Source: Rutstroemia sp. NJR-2017a BVV2
Lineage: Eukaryota; Ascomycota; Leotiomycetes; Helotiales; Rutstroemiaceae
Reading direction: 5' to 3'
Length of the DNA stretch: 64,000 bases
Assembly: GCA_002946415.1 (NCBI GenBank)
Contig: NJPS01000041.1
Span: forward strand, 248,001-312,000
Shown: piece after piece, positions 1-11,517 of the stretch
How the letters are laid out: each line of letters opens with the position of its first letter
Position numbering within the stretch: the first letter of the stretch is position 1
The notes under the pieces: generated by a model
The model's database searches: none
What the model was told of the DNA's origin: nothing
What the model saw: only the letters and a program-made list of their open reading frames with translations
Program-made: the position numbers and the translations under genes

Positions 1-799
1 GATTGGATCGTGTCTCCGACGGTCTTTTGCAAGAGAGGTTTCGTCTCCTCTCGTAAGATCTGTAGATACTTCCCACAAAGAGCCGTTTTTGTTGTGTTCA
101 CTTCCTTCTGCCAAGTTGAAGTTTTCAGTATCATCGTCCACAAAACCTCCCTCAGTGTTGAACCCTGTTGCTTCTATAACCCAAGCCCACATTCGAGTCG
201 CGCACACTGAGTGTTCGAAGTCAATCACCCGTAACTCCTCCTTGACTAGATGCCGCAAAAGGTTTCTGAATGCAAAGTCTCCATGAAAAAATACAAGACT
301 ACTCATACCCTCGATGGCATCTTTACAGCTCTCGAAATGAAACTATTCTTCACATCGGTCTCGGCATTCAATGGATGGAATCCCTCTGGAAATTCGATAG
401 CAATACCTTGATGCACTACTCCTGGTTCATCGACCCACTGAATATATCCCAAACACCGTGGAATATGAACTGAACGCCTTGCAAAGACACAAGATGCTCA
501 TAACTGTCGAGTTCTTCCTGAATCTCCCCAAGCTGCTCCGCAATAAATGGTTTCGGAACTTTTGGTCGATGATAGGTGAAATCGATACGGTGTCGAGAAT
601 GGAGATATTTTTGTTTCCTCTGGGATTTGTCCTTCGAGCTTCTACCAGAATCAAAGTCTGGCATTCGGCTTGACTTTCGAGGCCTTGCGTAGGGATAAAC
701 CTTTCGAGCCTTTGCTGCTTCACGATCTCGAAATTTGATTCTGGTTTTATCCCTCGCATTTCCTTTACTGTCGACAAATCCCATAGACCACGTCCTCAT
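1..799 (-). pseudogene. Kinase-like (phosphotransferase fold) gene, frameshifted, runs off left edge
   Basis: Read on the minus strand, three frames must be joined to give one kinase-like protein. The first frame ends near 'YEHLVSLQG'. The second carries 'IPRCLGYIQW' and 'GIAIEFPEG', which looks like the hinge region. The third carries the catalytic-loop motif 'FHGDFAFRNLL' (H-G-D....N, about 245-275) and the metal-binding 'VIDFEH' (about 215-235). These motifs belong to the fungal aminoglycoside-phosphotransferase/protein-kinase-like group. The first break coincides with a tandem repeat of GTTCA near 470-482; losing one copy would restore the frame. The second break is a small indel near 300-325. 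Neither gap is long enough to be an intron. The third frame is open to base 1, so the 3' end lies outside. No ATG was confirmed beyond the one near 799. A sequencing error could explain one break, but two suggest real decay. Confidence 0.7.
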
Positions 800-1748
800 A
801 TTGCGACCAAGGCCAGTCCAAAGTAGACTGCACCGTCGCCTGTGCTATGGTGGTATAGATGAAGGATCGTGCGATAAAACAGGGAACCCGAAGATTTGTA
901 GGCACGTTCCTAGTTCTAGGTCTTGGCTAGTGGAGGAAGTTCTAACCTTCCGTTGGCTCAGGTTGTTTACCCTAAGGGCTTGGCAGCGTTCCTACAACCA
1001 GCATCGCAAGATTCTGCGCGAGATCCTCATAGAAGATCCAAGAGAGTCTTTTCCTCCACAGTCTCACAACAAATCATGACTATCGGAGGATGGGAAGATA
1101 CCGAGATACCTTCTCTCCGACCCGAAGATATACCGGTACCTCCTTACTCCCGCATTTCTTCTCCTCATAGAATGGGCCGAGCAGATTATATCTCCACTAC
1201 GGAGTCCCGCAGGGGGAGTCGAAAGTTTTGTCTCCATATTATTACCCCGCATTTGGGCGTTGGAGGTGTGCAGTTTGTGATTGGGACGTTGTGGGCGCCA
1301 CTCGCCGCCACATCTTGTCATTGTAACCGGAGTTTTCTGGCGACGTGTAATGCTGGCTTAGTATATGCGTTGCTTCTTTTCCTTCTTCTTGTTGCTGCTT
1401 CAGAAAGACCAAATGGTCAATTGTTTAATATTTCGTGTTTCCTGGGAGCTTGTTGCAAGTAACAACGACTTCCATGCGGATCAATACTTCTATTCACTGT
1501 TCTTCCTAGTTTCCTGCATCCTTTAGTTCACATGAAAGTCTTGCATCTTCTTCTATTCACCGAGACTGTCCTCGGCGATGGGAGTCTCATTTCAAAGTTC
1601 GGACGCAGAAGAGAGAATTATCGGATCATGGCGCGTAGGCCATTCATATCACAACAGTGTTGTGATTGAAGCCATCTCTTATTAAACCTCATCAATCAAT
1701 TTCAAACCACCGAATGTGTATTAACATTAACTTGATCACAATTTTGGT
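800..1748. other. Intergenic, no supported gene
   Basis: A plus-strand open frame at about 923-1462 lacks an ATG start, recognisable motifs and splice partners, so I do not call it. The last 250 bases before 1749 are AT-rich and are the likely promoter of the aspartic protease gene. Confidence 0.5.
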
Positions 1749-3363
1749 ATGATGCTCCTAATGTGGTCCATGATTGTCGCGTTCGCATTCGCAGCGATAC
1801 GTTTGGATATTGTAAGAAAAGCTGGAGTTACCAAGCCCAATCCCCGGCGAATACCACCTCGTGCTATAATCTACGAGTCGTTGCTGAACAATATCACCGC
1901 TGGCGGATACGTAGTCAGTGTTACAGTTGGCACACCCCCTCAGAATATAGATCTCATTATCGAAACTGCTAGCAGTGATACATGGCTTCTCGATTCTACT
2001 GCTGATTTATGTACGCAATCATCATTGCAGAGCTATTATGGCGATGGTTGTAAAACCCCATGTAAATGTTCTCGTACTCCGAGGGCCTCAAATGTATGCT
2101 GATACGATAGTAGTTGCATCTAAAGATTCATCCACTATCTCCACCAGTTTATACGCTGGCCCGGCGGACTTCTCGATAACTTGTGCAGATGGGTCCGAGG
2201 CTTCAGGAGCCTTTATCACAGATCTTTTCACGATCGGCAACATTACCCTTCGTACACAAATGGGACTAGCATATAATACATCTACCACAACAGGCATTCT
2301 AGGCCTGGGATACACCTCATTTGAAGCCAGTGGACCATACCTTATTTATCCTACAATTCTTGATCTTCTTGTCAGCTCAAATTCCATACCTACCTCGGCC
2401 TATAGTCTTTATCTGGACGAATTATCTTCATCAACGGGCAGCATCCTCCTCGGCGGGATCGATACAGCTAAGTTCTACGGAAATCTAACCATCATTCCTA
2501 CAGTTTTTAAATCTTACCCCAACGGCACAACATTGTTCACTCAATTCGCTGTTCCTCTGATGGAACGAAGCATTACGGCTCAGAGCGGTTCCACCACACA
2601 TCTCCCCATGCCCGCCGAGCCCGTAACTCTCGACGCTGGCACAACAATAAGCTATTTGCCCGCCTCCCTCACTACCCCTCTTTTCGCCTTCCTCGGCGCC
2701 ATCGACGATACCCCCTCCTCCGGCGACGTATTCATCGACTGTCAACTCCTCCACACCGCCCCCAACATCACCATCAACTTCCACTTCACAACCTCATCCA
2801 CCCCAACCATCAAGGTCCTCCTGCGAGAACTAATCTTCGATTTCGGCAAACCGGGGTTTAAGCCCCCAGAAAACTATCAGCTACCCCAAGATCTACCCTT
2901 CTCGAATCCATGCGAATTCGGTATCCAGACAGGTGTGGAGGGCGGTTATTTGCTCGGCAATACGTTTCTGAGGAGCGCGTATGCGGTTTTCTATTTAGAT
3001 GCTAATGAGGTGGGGTTGGCGCAGGCGAGGTTTGGGCAGGGGGAACAGGGGAGATTGACGGAGTTTGAGAGCGGAGAGGCGGGGATTGCGAGCGTGACTG
3101 GGGTTCCAGTCACGAGTACGAGTGAGGCGAGTACGGTGTCAAGTAGTGATGTTGAGAGTGTGACGGGGTGCGTAACGAGCTTTGGCGGGGCGAGCGCGAG
3201 CGCGAGCGGGAGTGGATGCGCTACTGGCGCACTTCCTCCTGCGACAAGAAAAGGGAAAAGTGGAGCTGTACTGATGTCAAGGAGATCGCGTTGGGAATAC
3301 GTCTGCACTTCTATAGTGATTATAGCAGGAACGATGCTTGGTGGAGGCTTGATAATGGTGTAG
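1749..3363 (+). CDS. GPI/yapsin-type aspartic protease (A1 family) with altered first active site
   Basis: Two exons, 1749-2061 and 2114-3363, joined across a 52-nt GT-AG intron with a CTGAT branch site, give about 520 residues. A hydrophobic N-terminus (MMLLMWSMIVAFAFAA) is a signal peptide. The A1 family opening 'GYVVSVTVGTPPQNIDL' is clear, followed by a cysteine pair and the flap-side lobe. The C-terminal lobe has a normal second active site, 'LDAGTTISYLP'. A Ser/Thr-rich stretch and a hydrophobic tail ending at the stop fit a GPI-anchor signal, so the protein probably sits at the cell surface. The oddity is the first active site. Where the family has D-T-G-S, this gene reads E-T-A-S (about 1969-1980): catalytic Asp to Glu and Gly to Ala. 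The fold is otherwise complete, so it is either a protease with changed or weak activity or a pseudo-enzyme. The call of family is firm; the activity is open. Confidence 0.88.
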
Positions 3364-4442
3364 TGATATGAGTTGTGAGTTAGTACGTCTTTGTTGGCTG
3401 GGGTTTTGGATAAATATATTGCTGTAGTTTTCATCCACAGTCTGAAAGTAATGAAGTCAATTTTCTGAGTTAGACTAAGGCTTTCTTTGGTATGAGTGGT
3501 TCAGAAGATTTGGAATTATTGCGTAGGGGAGATAACTTCCTCAGCTCATAGTAGCTCGTGTAGCTGATTTCTCCTCCAAGAAAAGGAGACAGGAGCAATG
3601 CTTCGAAACTCTCTCTATATTTGGGAGTTACCTTGTCATGATTTAACTCGATTGAACGTGATTCGTTTACTTGAACACAGCATCAGGCTGTGCGAGGATC
3701 CTTGAGGGTAGTTTTTGGGTAGGCTCCACGAGTCAGGAAAGAGGCTGATTTGTAGCAACTGTTGGCAGCAACTGGTAGGTTACCTCCACCGAAAAGATAC
3801 ATTCCTTATCTTTGACAACAGAAGTAATACTTGGTAATTTGTCCCACGGCTCTCCTACAACTGTATACTCTAATTTCAAGAGACTGATATAGAAATATAA
3901 TATTGGAGGAGATTTTAAAGGTTCTTGTGAACAAAACAGTGCTTTTGAGGGGTCTAATCGTCGTCCTAGCCCACCGTAATGGTAGCTATTAAGGTTAGAG
4001 CTCGTGCCACTAATTGCCCTACTTCTGACCCGCACGCCCCGCCCCCGCGTACTTCGGGTAGAGCACAGGCCTCTCACATCATTATCCGTCCTTTCGAAGT
4101 CATCCTCTTAGAGTTCCCGAATGCAAATCTTCTACGAACACCTCAGTTTACGAACACCTCAGTTTACGAACACCTCAATACAAGAACGCCTAAATGGTAA
4201 GCACCGAGGCGGTGTCTGTCGATCTCTAGAATTGGTGTGCACCGTTATCTATTGGGCTACCATGGCTCAAAGCCGCATGACACATTGTATTGTGGCTGAG
4301 CATGTCCAGAAGAAGCTCTTCTGCGGCCCAGCAGCCCATGCATAAGTGTCCGTCGTCGCCCAGTCTTCCAGGTGATCTTCAGTACTTTCATTCTCCCGAA
4401 TTCCAAGGGCTTTCTTTCCTTGCGCGGTTTTTTACGATTAGC
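3364..4442. other. Intergenic, no supported gene
   Basis: A minus-strand open frame at 3733-4077 shows no motif and no splice partners. The stretch contains the short tandem repeat listed separately. It also holds the presumed promoter of the DnaJ-fusion gene. Confidence 0.5.
4135..4180 (+). repeat. 16-nt tandem repeat, about 3 copies
   Basis: The unit CGAACACCTCAGTTTA occurs at 4135-4150 and 4151-4166, followed by a partial copy to 4180. It lies upstream of the DnaJ-fusion gene. No coding role is seen. Confidence 0.85.
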
Positions 4443-6932
4443 ATGAGTTTCGGGTTCTCTATTGGCGACATCTTCGCAGTTGGGCAACTCGCATGGAATG
4501 TTTATAAATCTTGTGCGGGGGACTATTGCAATCGCAAATTCAAGATGAGGTTGGCTAATAGATGAGTGCAGGTAAAGGAGCAGGTGGTGCATTCGAGCAA
4601 CTGTGTAATGAAGGCAAGTTTCATTTACATACTTCGCCAACCCCTCTTTCCTTACTGGGAAACCATTTGGATTAATTTTCGCCCCACCATATAGTGATTT
4701 CGCTCCACACGGTGCTAAAAGAGCTAGAGGATGAAACCAATAACCCGGATTCGATCCTAAACCGTACCGGAGCGGGGAAGAAAAAAGAGCTCGGCATCTT
4801 GATCAAGAATTGCACTGGCGTGCTTCAACAACTTAACCAGCTTCTCATCAAATACAACTCACTCGGAACATCAACAAAACGAACTTGGGACGCCTGAGAT
4901 GGGGGAAGGAGAATCTGCAGGAGATACGAGAGAATGTATTAACCCATACGTCATCTCTGGCTTTGTTCTTGACGACCCTTGGAACAGGGTCGCTAGGGCG
5001 TATAGAGAAGAAGTTGGATCAATTAATTGAAGATGTTAGAGCGGGCAGAAAGCAGGATACGGTTGTTACTCTTGCACTGGAAGGTGACGATGCTGACGAG
5101 GCGGACGAGCACTGGTCTGCGCTGAAAAATGAACTTGCTGACGATGGATTTTCGAAGTTGGAGGTTGAGAGCCATAAGCATTGGATCAAGGCAAAGTTGT
5201 CTGAATTGTTGGAAAGTGGGGTCCTTGAAGAGCAGCCCGCCGTCGACGAAGATCGGATTCAAAATGGATTGAATGTTCCCGCGCAAAAGTTATGCAATTC
5301 GCCCGTGTCCGCCGGACCCTCCAAGCAAACTGCTACATCTTCTGGCAGCCCTAAAGCGACACGGTTTCAAGCTACCGTAGAAGATGATGACGAGGAAGTC
5401 GAAAAGGAAGGAAGAGAAAGCAACAGAGCTACCCACCAGACAGAGCTTTACCAAATTTCCAAGAATGAGGATTTTGAAATAACTCCCAAAGGTGCGGAGG
5501 ATGATGTTGACGAGAATGACTATCACTCCGAAGCTTCGGATGGTACGGACAATACAGTCGGACCTAGTATTACGGCTCAAGATTCGATTTCTCAAATCGA
5601 CATCGAGGAATCATTGACCGAGACACGTGCGAAAAACGTAAGCTTAGAAAAGCTATCTATGATTGAAAAATGGTCCTCGACCCTCCCAAGATTCGTACCA
5701 GAGTCAGTTCCATCTACGCCGAGACCTTCAATGCAAAAGCATTCTCGATCAGAAGCCAAATATCTAAAAACCTTGGAGCATTCCGAGACACAGAATCGCC
5801 GCTCGAAAGGCATACATCGGGTACGGGATGAGCCTACACCACGTGTTCATACCCGTGTCGGGAATTCGGTACATTGCACAGTTCCTCACGCAGATGAAGA
5901 TGGCGGAACCATAAACGAGGATCCAAGGGATGGTTTCACAGACGAAGAAGATTCGCCGCGGTCACCTTCCACAATAAAGAAAAGATATCCAATTCTGAGG
6001 CAGCGAAGAAACAAGAGTCCAAGCGAAAGCGATCCAGAGGAAGAAGATTTGTCGCGGTCACCCCCGGGAAGATCTAGAATATATGAGAGGCCGAGGCAAC
6101 CAGGACAAAACATTGACCGTAATGCGCGGATTGAAATCAGAGATCAAAATCGTCGCGTTGAATTTGATGATCATCTACCGAGTCAAGCCCCCTTTCGTGG
6201 AAGAGGTGATCCTATGGAGAACTCACGCAGATCGACACCCCAGAAGGTCGAGAAAAATATTCCACAGAAGAAATTGGAAGAGAAGGCAGAAATCGTGGAA
6301 AAGCCACTCCCGCTTACGCTTGAGGAGCTATTTCATGGGTGCACTAAACGGATGAAAATAACTGCGCTGCCGGGTGGATGGGTAGTAACGAAGGAGGAAA
6401 AAGTTCTAGATTTTTCAATCAAACCTGGGCTGAATAAAGGCAAAAGGTTTAAATTTCCCAGTATTTGGGGTTCAAATGCGCTTGTTCCGGTGGATGTGCA
6501 TTTCATTCTTGAAGAGGTAAGTAAAGACACATACAGGCTGCTTTCCCCAATCTCCCCAAAGAAGAGAGTCAGGTTTATGCTGTGTTTGCTTGGTAATAAT
6601 AACAAGAACAATAGGAACCGCATCCATCTTTCCGAAGAGAAGAGAAAGATCTTCACACAACGATACATCTTACACTCGTAGAGTCTCTCTGCGGGTTTAG
6701 TCGATTGATCCCCACCATTGAGGGGAAAATGATACCTTTCACGAGATACGGTCCTCTTAAACCAGAAAGCGAAGAGAAGTTTCCCGGACTGGGCATGCCA
6801 GACTCCAGGAATCCAAGTGATAGGGGCGATATGATTGTTCACTTCAAAGTGGATTATCCAGAGACTTTGACCGAGACGCAGAGAACTAGCCTGCGTGAAA
6901 TTTTCAGTGAAAACGCTGTGCCGAAGGAATAA
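4443..6932 (+). CDS. STAND-type N-terminal domain fused to DnaJ C-terminal chaperone domain; one-base frameshift
   Basis: Exons are 4443-4512, 4572-4613, 4695-6516 and 6615-6932. The N-terminus (MSFGFSIGDIFAVGQLAW, then YKSCKGAGG, ISLHTVLKE, TKRTWD, LRWG) is the helical domain common at the start of fungal STAND/ankyrin proteins of unknown function. A charged, disordered middle (about residues 170-480) has several SPR-type serine motifs. The end is a Hsp40 (DNAJB/Sis1-type) C-terminal substrate-binding domain: 'EELFHGCTKRMKI', then 'VESLCGFSRLIPTIEG' and 'FPGLGMP'. No J domain (HPD) is seen. Exon 2 is followed by a GC-AG intron (4614-4694). In exon 3, 'RTWD' and 'LRWG' are in different frames around 4890; the spliced length is one base short of a multiple of three. 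The rest is intact, so this is either a very recent null allele or an assembly error. Without the break it would be about 750 residues. Confidence 0.75.
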
Positions 6933-9252
6933 ATAGGAGGCACATATGTATTGTAATTATTGTTGGATTGGACCTCAAAGGAGGAAAGCAAGCATGAAGG
7001 GAGTCGGGGTATCACTGAGCCCAGACGTTCAGCTCAACACTTTGACCTCTAATAGCAGGGCATTTGTTTTAGAACGAGGACATCCTCGAATCGTAGCTAG
7101 TAATCATGTCACAAGCTAATCACCTGATGCGCCTACCCGTTTGTTCAATCACTTTGTCCCACGTCGTGGGGTGGATCTTGGCTTGAAGTTTATTTTGTGC
7201 ACCTGAGGTTAGTATCCGGACGAGTCTCGAGTCTCGCGTCTCGCCAGTACTTGGATTGTCTCCTTAATTTCGTATATGTACGAAATAGAAGTACTCCGTA
7301 GACAAGGACTGGAAAGCGGTGGCTTCTCGCATCATTCGGTGCAGTACGTAGGTACCAGGTTGAGAACCGTGATGATTCGGTACCTACATGATGTCTTGCC
7401 TTCCAGTAAGGTGACTGTGATAACACGCAGCGCACGCTCAAACCAATCATGTCCTCACCGCGTCCATAAAAATAGCTTCAACCTACCAAACTCTCCTATT
7501 GCTCTTCGCAGCACTTACCGAATCCTCGATCCTAGATACTTGATCCGCGCCCGCGCCGCCACAATCTTTTGCCAACAAAGCACTAGATACGCCTCGTCTC
7601 GTCCCGAACCAAAGTGAAGCTGGTATTCTGCAAAGGCTGCGTTTCCATTCCATTTCTATTCCATTTTCATCTTCCTTTCGTTTCCACTTCTATCTTTCTA
7701 TTTTCCTTCTTTTTTCGACATCCCCGACATCCCCAACCTCCCTCATATATTGATGGAACCCGCGTCATCTTTCTTTCCTTTACTCGAAGCACAACCAGCT
7801 GTTTTATTGTATCACGACTCATGATTCACGATTCCATTTTCTTGTCTTGTACGATAGAGAGTAGAAACGAGCGGACGGATCGAAACGAGATCCCGACCTG
7901 ACCTGGCCAGGCTGACTTGACCGAGTACTGGCAACGAAAGAACGAAAGAACAAAAGAAGCGAGAGAAATCGACTGGAGCTCGAGGTCGAGGGTACATGCT
8001 TCGTGCGACTTACCTCGAACATCATACTGGTCCAATTTCCGGAGCCCAAGGGAAAACTGGAACGGGTTCTGAGGTCATCGTGTCATCTTATATCATAACG
8101 TTAATCATAATCTGAAGAATTCTGCTGGTCCATTTACTATTCCCTTCTCTTCCTATTGAACAGACGGCGATCCAAACTAGAGTACACTGCCTGCCTGCCT
8201 ATCTACCACCTGCCAGCTACCTACCTATCAACAGTTTACTCGCCACTGAACATTTCCGTCTGATCTTCAAGTTGTGTCGTGTCCTGTCGTGCCGCGTGGT
8301 GGATACCTCTCCCTCTACCTCATCACGCCCAACGACCTACCAGCTCACCACCCACACCCAAGGACTGACCTCGCCTCGCCTCGCCTCATACAACCAAGAA
8401 AAACAGCAAACCAAACAATGCGACATAGCCAAATCAGCAATTGAATCGCCTCCCTTGCTGACATGCACTCGAAACTCCCATCAATCTATTCTTCCAAATC
8501 TCTTCTTCCATCCCACCCATTTCCAGCGCTTTCTCCGGCTCCTGCGTCTCACAATTCAGTTTGCGACTCGGTGCTCGGTCGTCATACCACGGTTACCACG
8601 ACACCAAAGCGATTGTCTCGACAGCATCATCTCTGGTGAACCAGCGCGCATTACTTCTCGCGTTAATTTGTTCTCTTCTTGTCTTTTCTTTTGGCCAAAC
8701 TAAAACATCGAACTCGAGCTCGAAGACGCATTTACTCTTTTACTTCTTTAAGCGCGAACATCCGAGGGTTATTGGAGGTTGATGTGGTTTTACTTGCTTG
8801 CCCAGCCTTCTTTTTTTTCTACGTAACCTTACCCTTCCAAAATCTTGGTGCTGACCTCGAAACCCATCCCACCTAAGGTTATTTGTCCAACCTCTTAATT
8901 ATTTCCAAGAACACGAAGGGAAAGACAATTCCACCTGCACACATAGGTTCTTCCTAATAATCTTAACTGTGTGTGTATGTTTTACCCTCTCTCTTCTCTC
9001 AAGAAAATCCACATTCTCCAATTTTCAGCTACTGCTTCCTGGGACCTTGAACATAGAGCAAGATCCTAGACCCCAAGCAAATATCTAGCTTCGAGACCAC
9101 CGTAGATCTCGAAACAATACTCGACCGGCTTCAAGTCGCATACTACCTACTCCTCTGATCACAACTCCTTCTTTTTGCTGCTACAAAAAAAGGAACAAAC
9201 AGTACTTTCGGGCTAACCCTTTCGTCGGGGTATCTTCTACAACGCATTCGCC
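6933..9252. other. Long intergenic region and 5' leader of the next gene
   Basis: No open frame here has recognisable motifs or splice partners. From about 7600 the plus strand is pyrimidine-rich with many short open frames, as in long fungal 5' leaders. It probably contains the promoter, transcription start and perhaps a leader intron of the coiled-coil gene that follows. Confidence 0.5.
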
Positions 9253-11517
9253 TTGTCTTCCATTCACCGAATACCAATACCCACAGCAGCGGTGACGAAC
9301 CCAACCAATCCCCAATTTAACGACCGTTACGAATTACACGACCCAGTTACGCCCACACCCGAGCAGCAGCGCCAGCAGCGAAGATTACACCGCCGCACAC
9401 ATATCGAGGCAGCTTCTGCTGGCATATCTCCACCACGAGTTAGATTTACCGCCCAACAGCCACAAAGTCAAGACCGGACTACACCCCATGATTTTGACGA
9501 CGAGTCTGATTCTACTTCATCTCATATAACCACAAACGAGCACTCACCTTCGCATACCCATTACCGCGTACCATCACGAATTAGCAGACACACCGCGAGT
9601 GCTATCCTCTTTACACTCGAAGAAGCTTTACGACATCCGCATCCTTTTACACCAGACGAAGACGAAGAGAACGCTTCAATGGCGGATTTGGTTACAGGTG
9701 GCATGTCTGGCCATGCTAGAGGTGAAAACAATGGACACCCTCGGCCAGGTACAACTGGATCTCCACAAATTCGAGGTCCTCGGGATATAATGAGAGAACG
9801 CAATGCTCGAGAGGCGCGCAGAAGAGCTGAACAAGAAGCTCTAGAAAAAAGCAGGGCTGAAGAAGATGCACGATTGTTGGAGGAAGATCGCAGAAGACAA
9901 GCGGAGAGGAGGGCAGCTGCTGGCGCTGTAGCTAATAGATTGGATGGCGGAGGAACGGGCAATGAACCCCAACAACGAATCGATAGAAGGCAGGGAGACA
10001 GGGCGGCTAGTAGTGGTGAAATTACCAAGCCAATCGATCAACCGCAAAGGCGTAACACCACAGCGCGCACACAAGTTCCCGAGGTAGCTCCACTGCGAGT
10101 ACCAACTCAACAACCTGCAAAACCCGAAGCAGAACCAGACCGGAGCGGACAAGCTCAGACCGGCGCTTCCGCAAATCGCGCCAATCCTAGTCAGCCTGCA
10201 CCTCTCAGTATTCCGGCGCGCGAAACCACACGGTCTTCATTTCCGCACGCTTTTGAACGTTGGGAAACCCTTTCAGCGCATTGGGAGGGATTAACCAATT
10301 TCTGGATTCGCAGATTGGAAGAAAACTCGGTAGAAATCAGCCGCGATCCTGTATCTGTACAGCTTGCTAGACAAAACACGGATCTTTCGGCTGCGGGTGC
10401 CAATCTGTTCCATGCGGTGGTTGAACTTCAGCGTCTGAGAGCTTCTTCCGAGCGCAAATTCCAACGTTGGTTCTTCGATACTAGAGCTGAGACGGAGCGT
10501 CTTAGTGAGACTAATGGACAGCTTGAACAACAGCTGAAAGATGAGCGTGCGAGCAGACAAATCGCTATCGATGAAGCTATTTTAGCTGAGCAGGCTAAGG
10601 TGTCAAATGACAAAGTTAATGCGGAGTTGAAGCGTGAGTTGCAGATCGCTAGGGATGAGGCTCGACGTGCATGGGAGGAGCTAGGTCGTCGCGAGCAGGA
10701 GGAACGCGAAAGGACTGCTGCACTTCGTGAGGGGCAAGCAATCTTTGTTGGTGGTGTTCAGGTTGTCCCAATGGTTCAGGGAGTTCCTACTCGACATGGA
10801 AGTAGTGCTGTTCGGGATGTCCCTCCAACGCGTCAAGGACCTACTGATGGACGTTCTCAACACGTTCAAGAACCCGATAGCCCATCTCAAGATAGTGATG
10901 CTACATATCAAGAATTCTCGCGAAACCAACGGGCAGAACCTTCGGATCCTTTTGTTGAGAACTCCCGCGACCGTCGAGGTGCCGGTGGTGCAGCCTATAC
11001 CCAAGCACCAGCGGTTCAGCCCGCATCACCACCCAGAACGTCCCACCAAGCACAAGGCCGCCCGCTTCATCCCAGCACGCAAGCCGGCCAAGCTGAAGGT
11101 CCGGAGTATGGTGGAGGCATGAGCGAGGAGGAATATGAAATCGACTCTCAAGGTCAATACGTCCGAGATGCGGCGGGCAATAGAGTCCCTTATGCAACTG
11201 TGGATTCTGACAATGAAACAGAAGAGTATGAAATCAGCCCTCGCCGATATCGCGAAACGGGCCGTAGAGGAGCCCAACCCACTCAACCTCCAATGTCAGG
11301 TGTAGAATATGGACAGGGTCCTACAATGACAGCTCCGCCGACCCAATCAACTTCGCCGTCTCCTGCTCCGGGGGATTATACGGGGACGGGGTATGGTGGT
11401 GCGGTTCCGGGTTGGGAGGCTTTCCCTCGTCATCATCATCCCACACGTCTGAGTGATGTTTTGGAGGAGGATGAGAGGAGTCGAACGAGTGCTAGTTTGG
11501 TGAGCGGGAGGCAGTAA
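9253..11517 (+). CDS. Large hydrophilic coiled-coil protein, unknown function; start unresolved
   Basis: A 750-codon open frame with protein-like composition but no ATG near its beginning. The frame opens after a stop at 9214; 9253 is a TTG, and the first in-frame ATG is at 9679 ('MADLVTGG'). The residues upstream of that ATG still look coding (for example 'ASAILFTLEEALRHPHPF'). The true start therefore probably lies in an upstream exon, perhaps spliced at the CAG acceptors near 9286-9289. Two coiled coils are visible: one rich in R/E/A (codons 9790-9930) and one longer (about 10480-10730), with low-complexity Q/P/S-rich flanks. The C-terminal third has acidic 'EEYEID' and 'TEEYEI' repeats. 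No enzyme domain, membrane segment or zinc motif is seen. I do not recognise the family; a cytoskeletal or scaffold role would be a guess. Confidence 0.75.
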   Translation: MSSIHRIPIPTAAVTNPTNPQFNDRYELHDPVTPTPEQQRQQRRLHRRTHIEAASAGISPPRVRFTAQQPQSQDRTTPHDFDDESDSTSSHITTNEHSPSHTHYRVPSRISRHTASAILFTLEEALRHPHPFTPDEDEENASMADLVTGGMSGHARGENNGHPRPGTTGSPQIRGPRDIMRERNAREARRRAEQEALEKSRAEEDARLLEEDRRRQAERRAAAGAVANRLDGGGTGNEPQQRIDRRQGDRAASSGEITKPIDQPQRRNTTARTQVPEVAPLRVPTQQPAKPEAEPDRSGQAQTGASANRANPSQPAPLSIPARETTRSSFPHAFERWETLSAHWEGLTNFWIRRLEENSVEISRDPVSVQLARQNTDLSAAGANLFHAVVELQRLRASSERKFQRWFFDTRAETERLSETNGQLEQQLKDERASRQIAIDEAILAEQAKVSNDKVNAELKRELQIARDEARRAWEELGRREQEERERTAALREGQAIFVGGVQVVPMVQGVPTRHGSSAVRDVPPTRQGPTDGRSQHVQEPDSPSQDSDATYQEFSRNQRAEPSDPFVENSRDRRGAGGAAYTQAPAVQPASPPRTSHQAQGRPLHPSTQAGQAEGPEYGGGMSEEEYEIDSQGQYVRDAAGNRVPYATVDSDNETEEYEISPRRYRETGRRGAQPTQPPMSGVEYGQGPTMTAPPTQSTSPSPAPGDYTGTGYGGAVPGWEAFPRHHHPTRLSDVLEEDERSRTSASLVSGRQ

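Noticed and set aside
923..1462. 179-codon plus-strand open frame
   Set aside because: No ATG at its start, no motif, no splice partners, and the composition is not protein-like.
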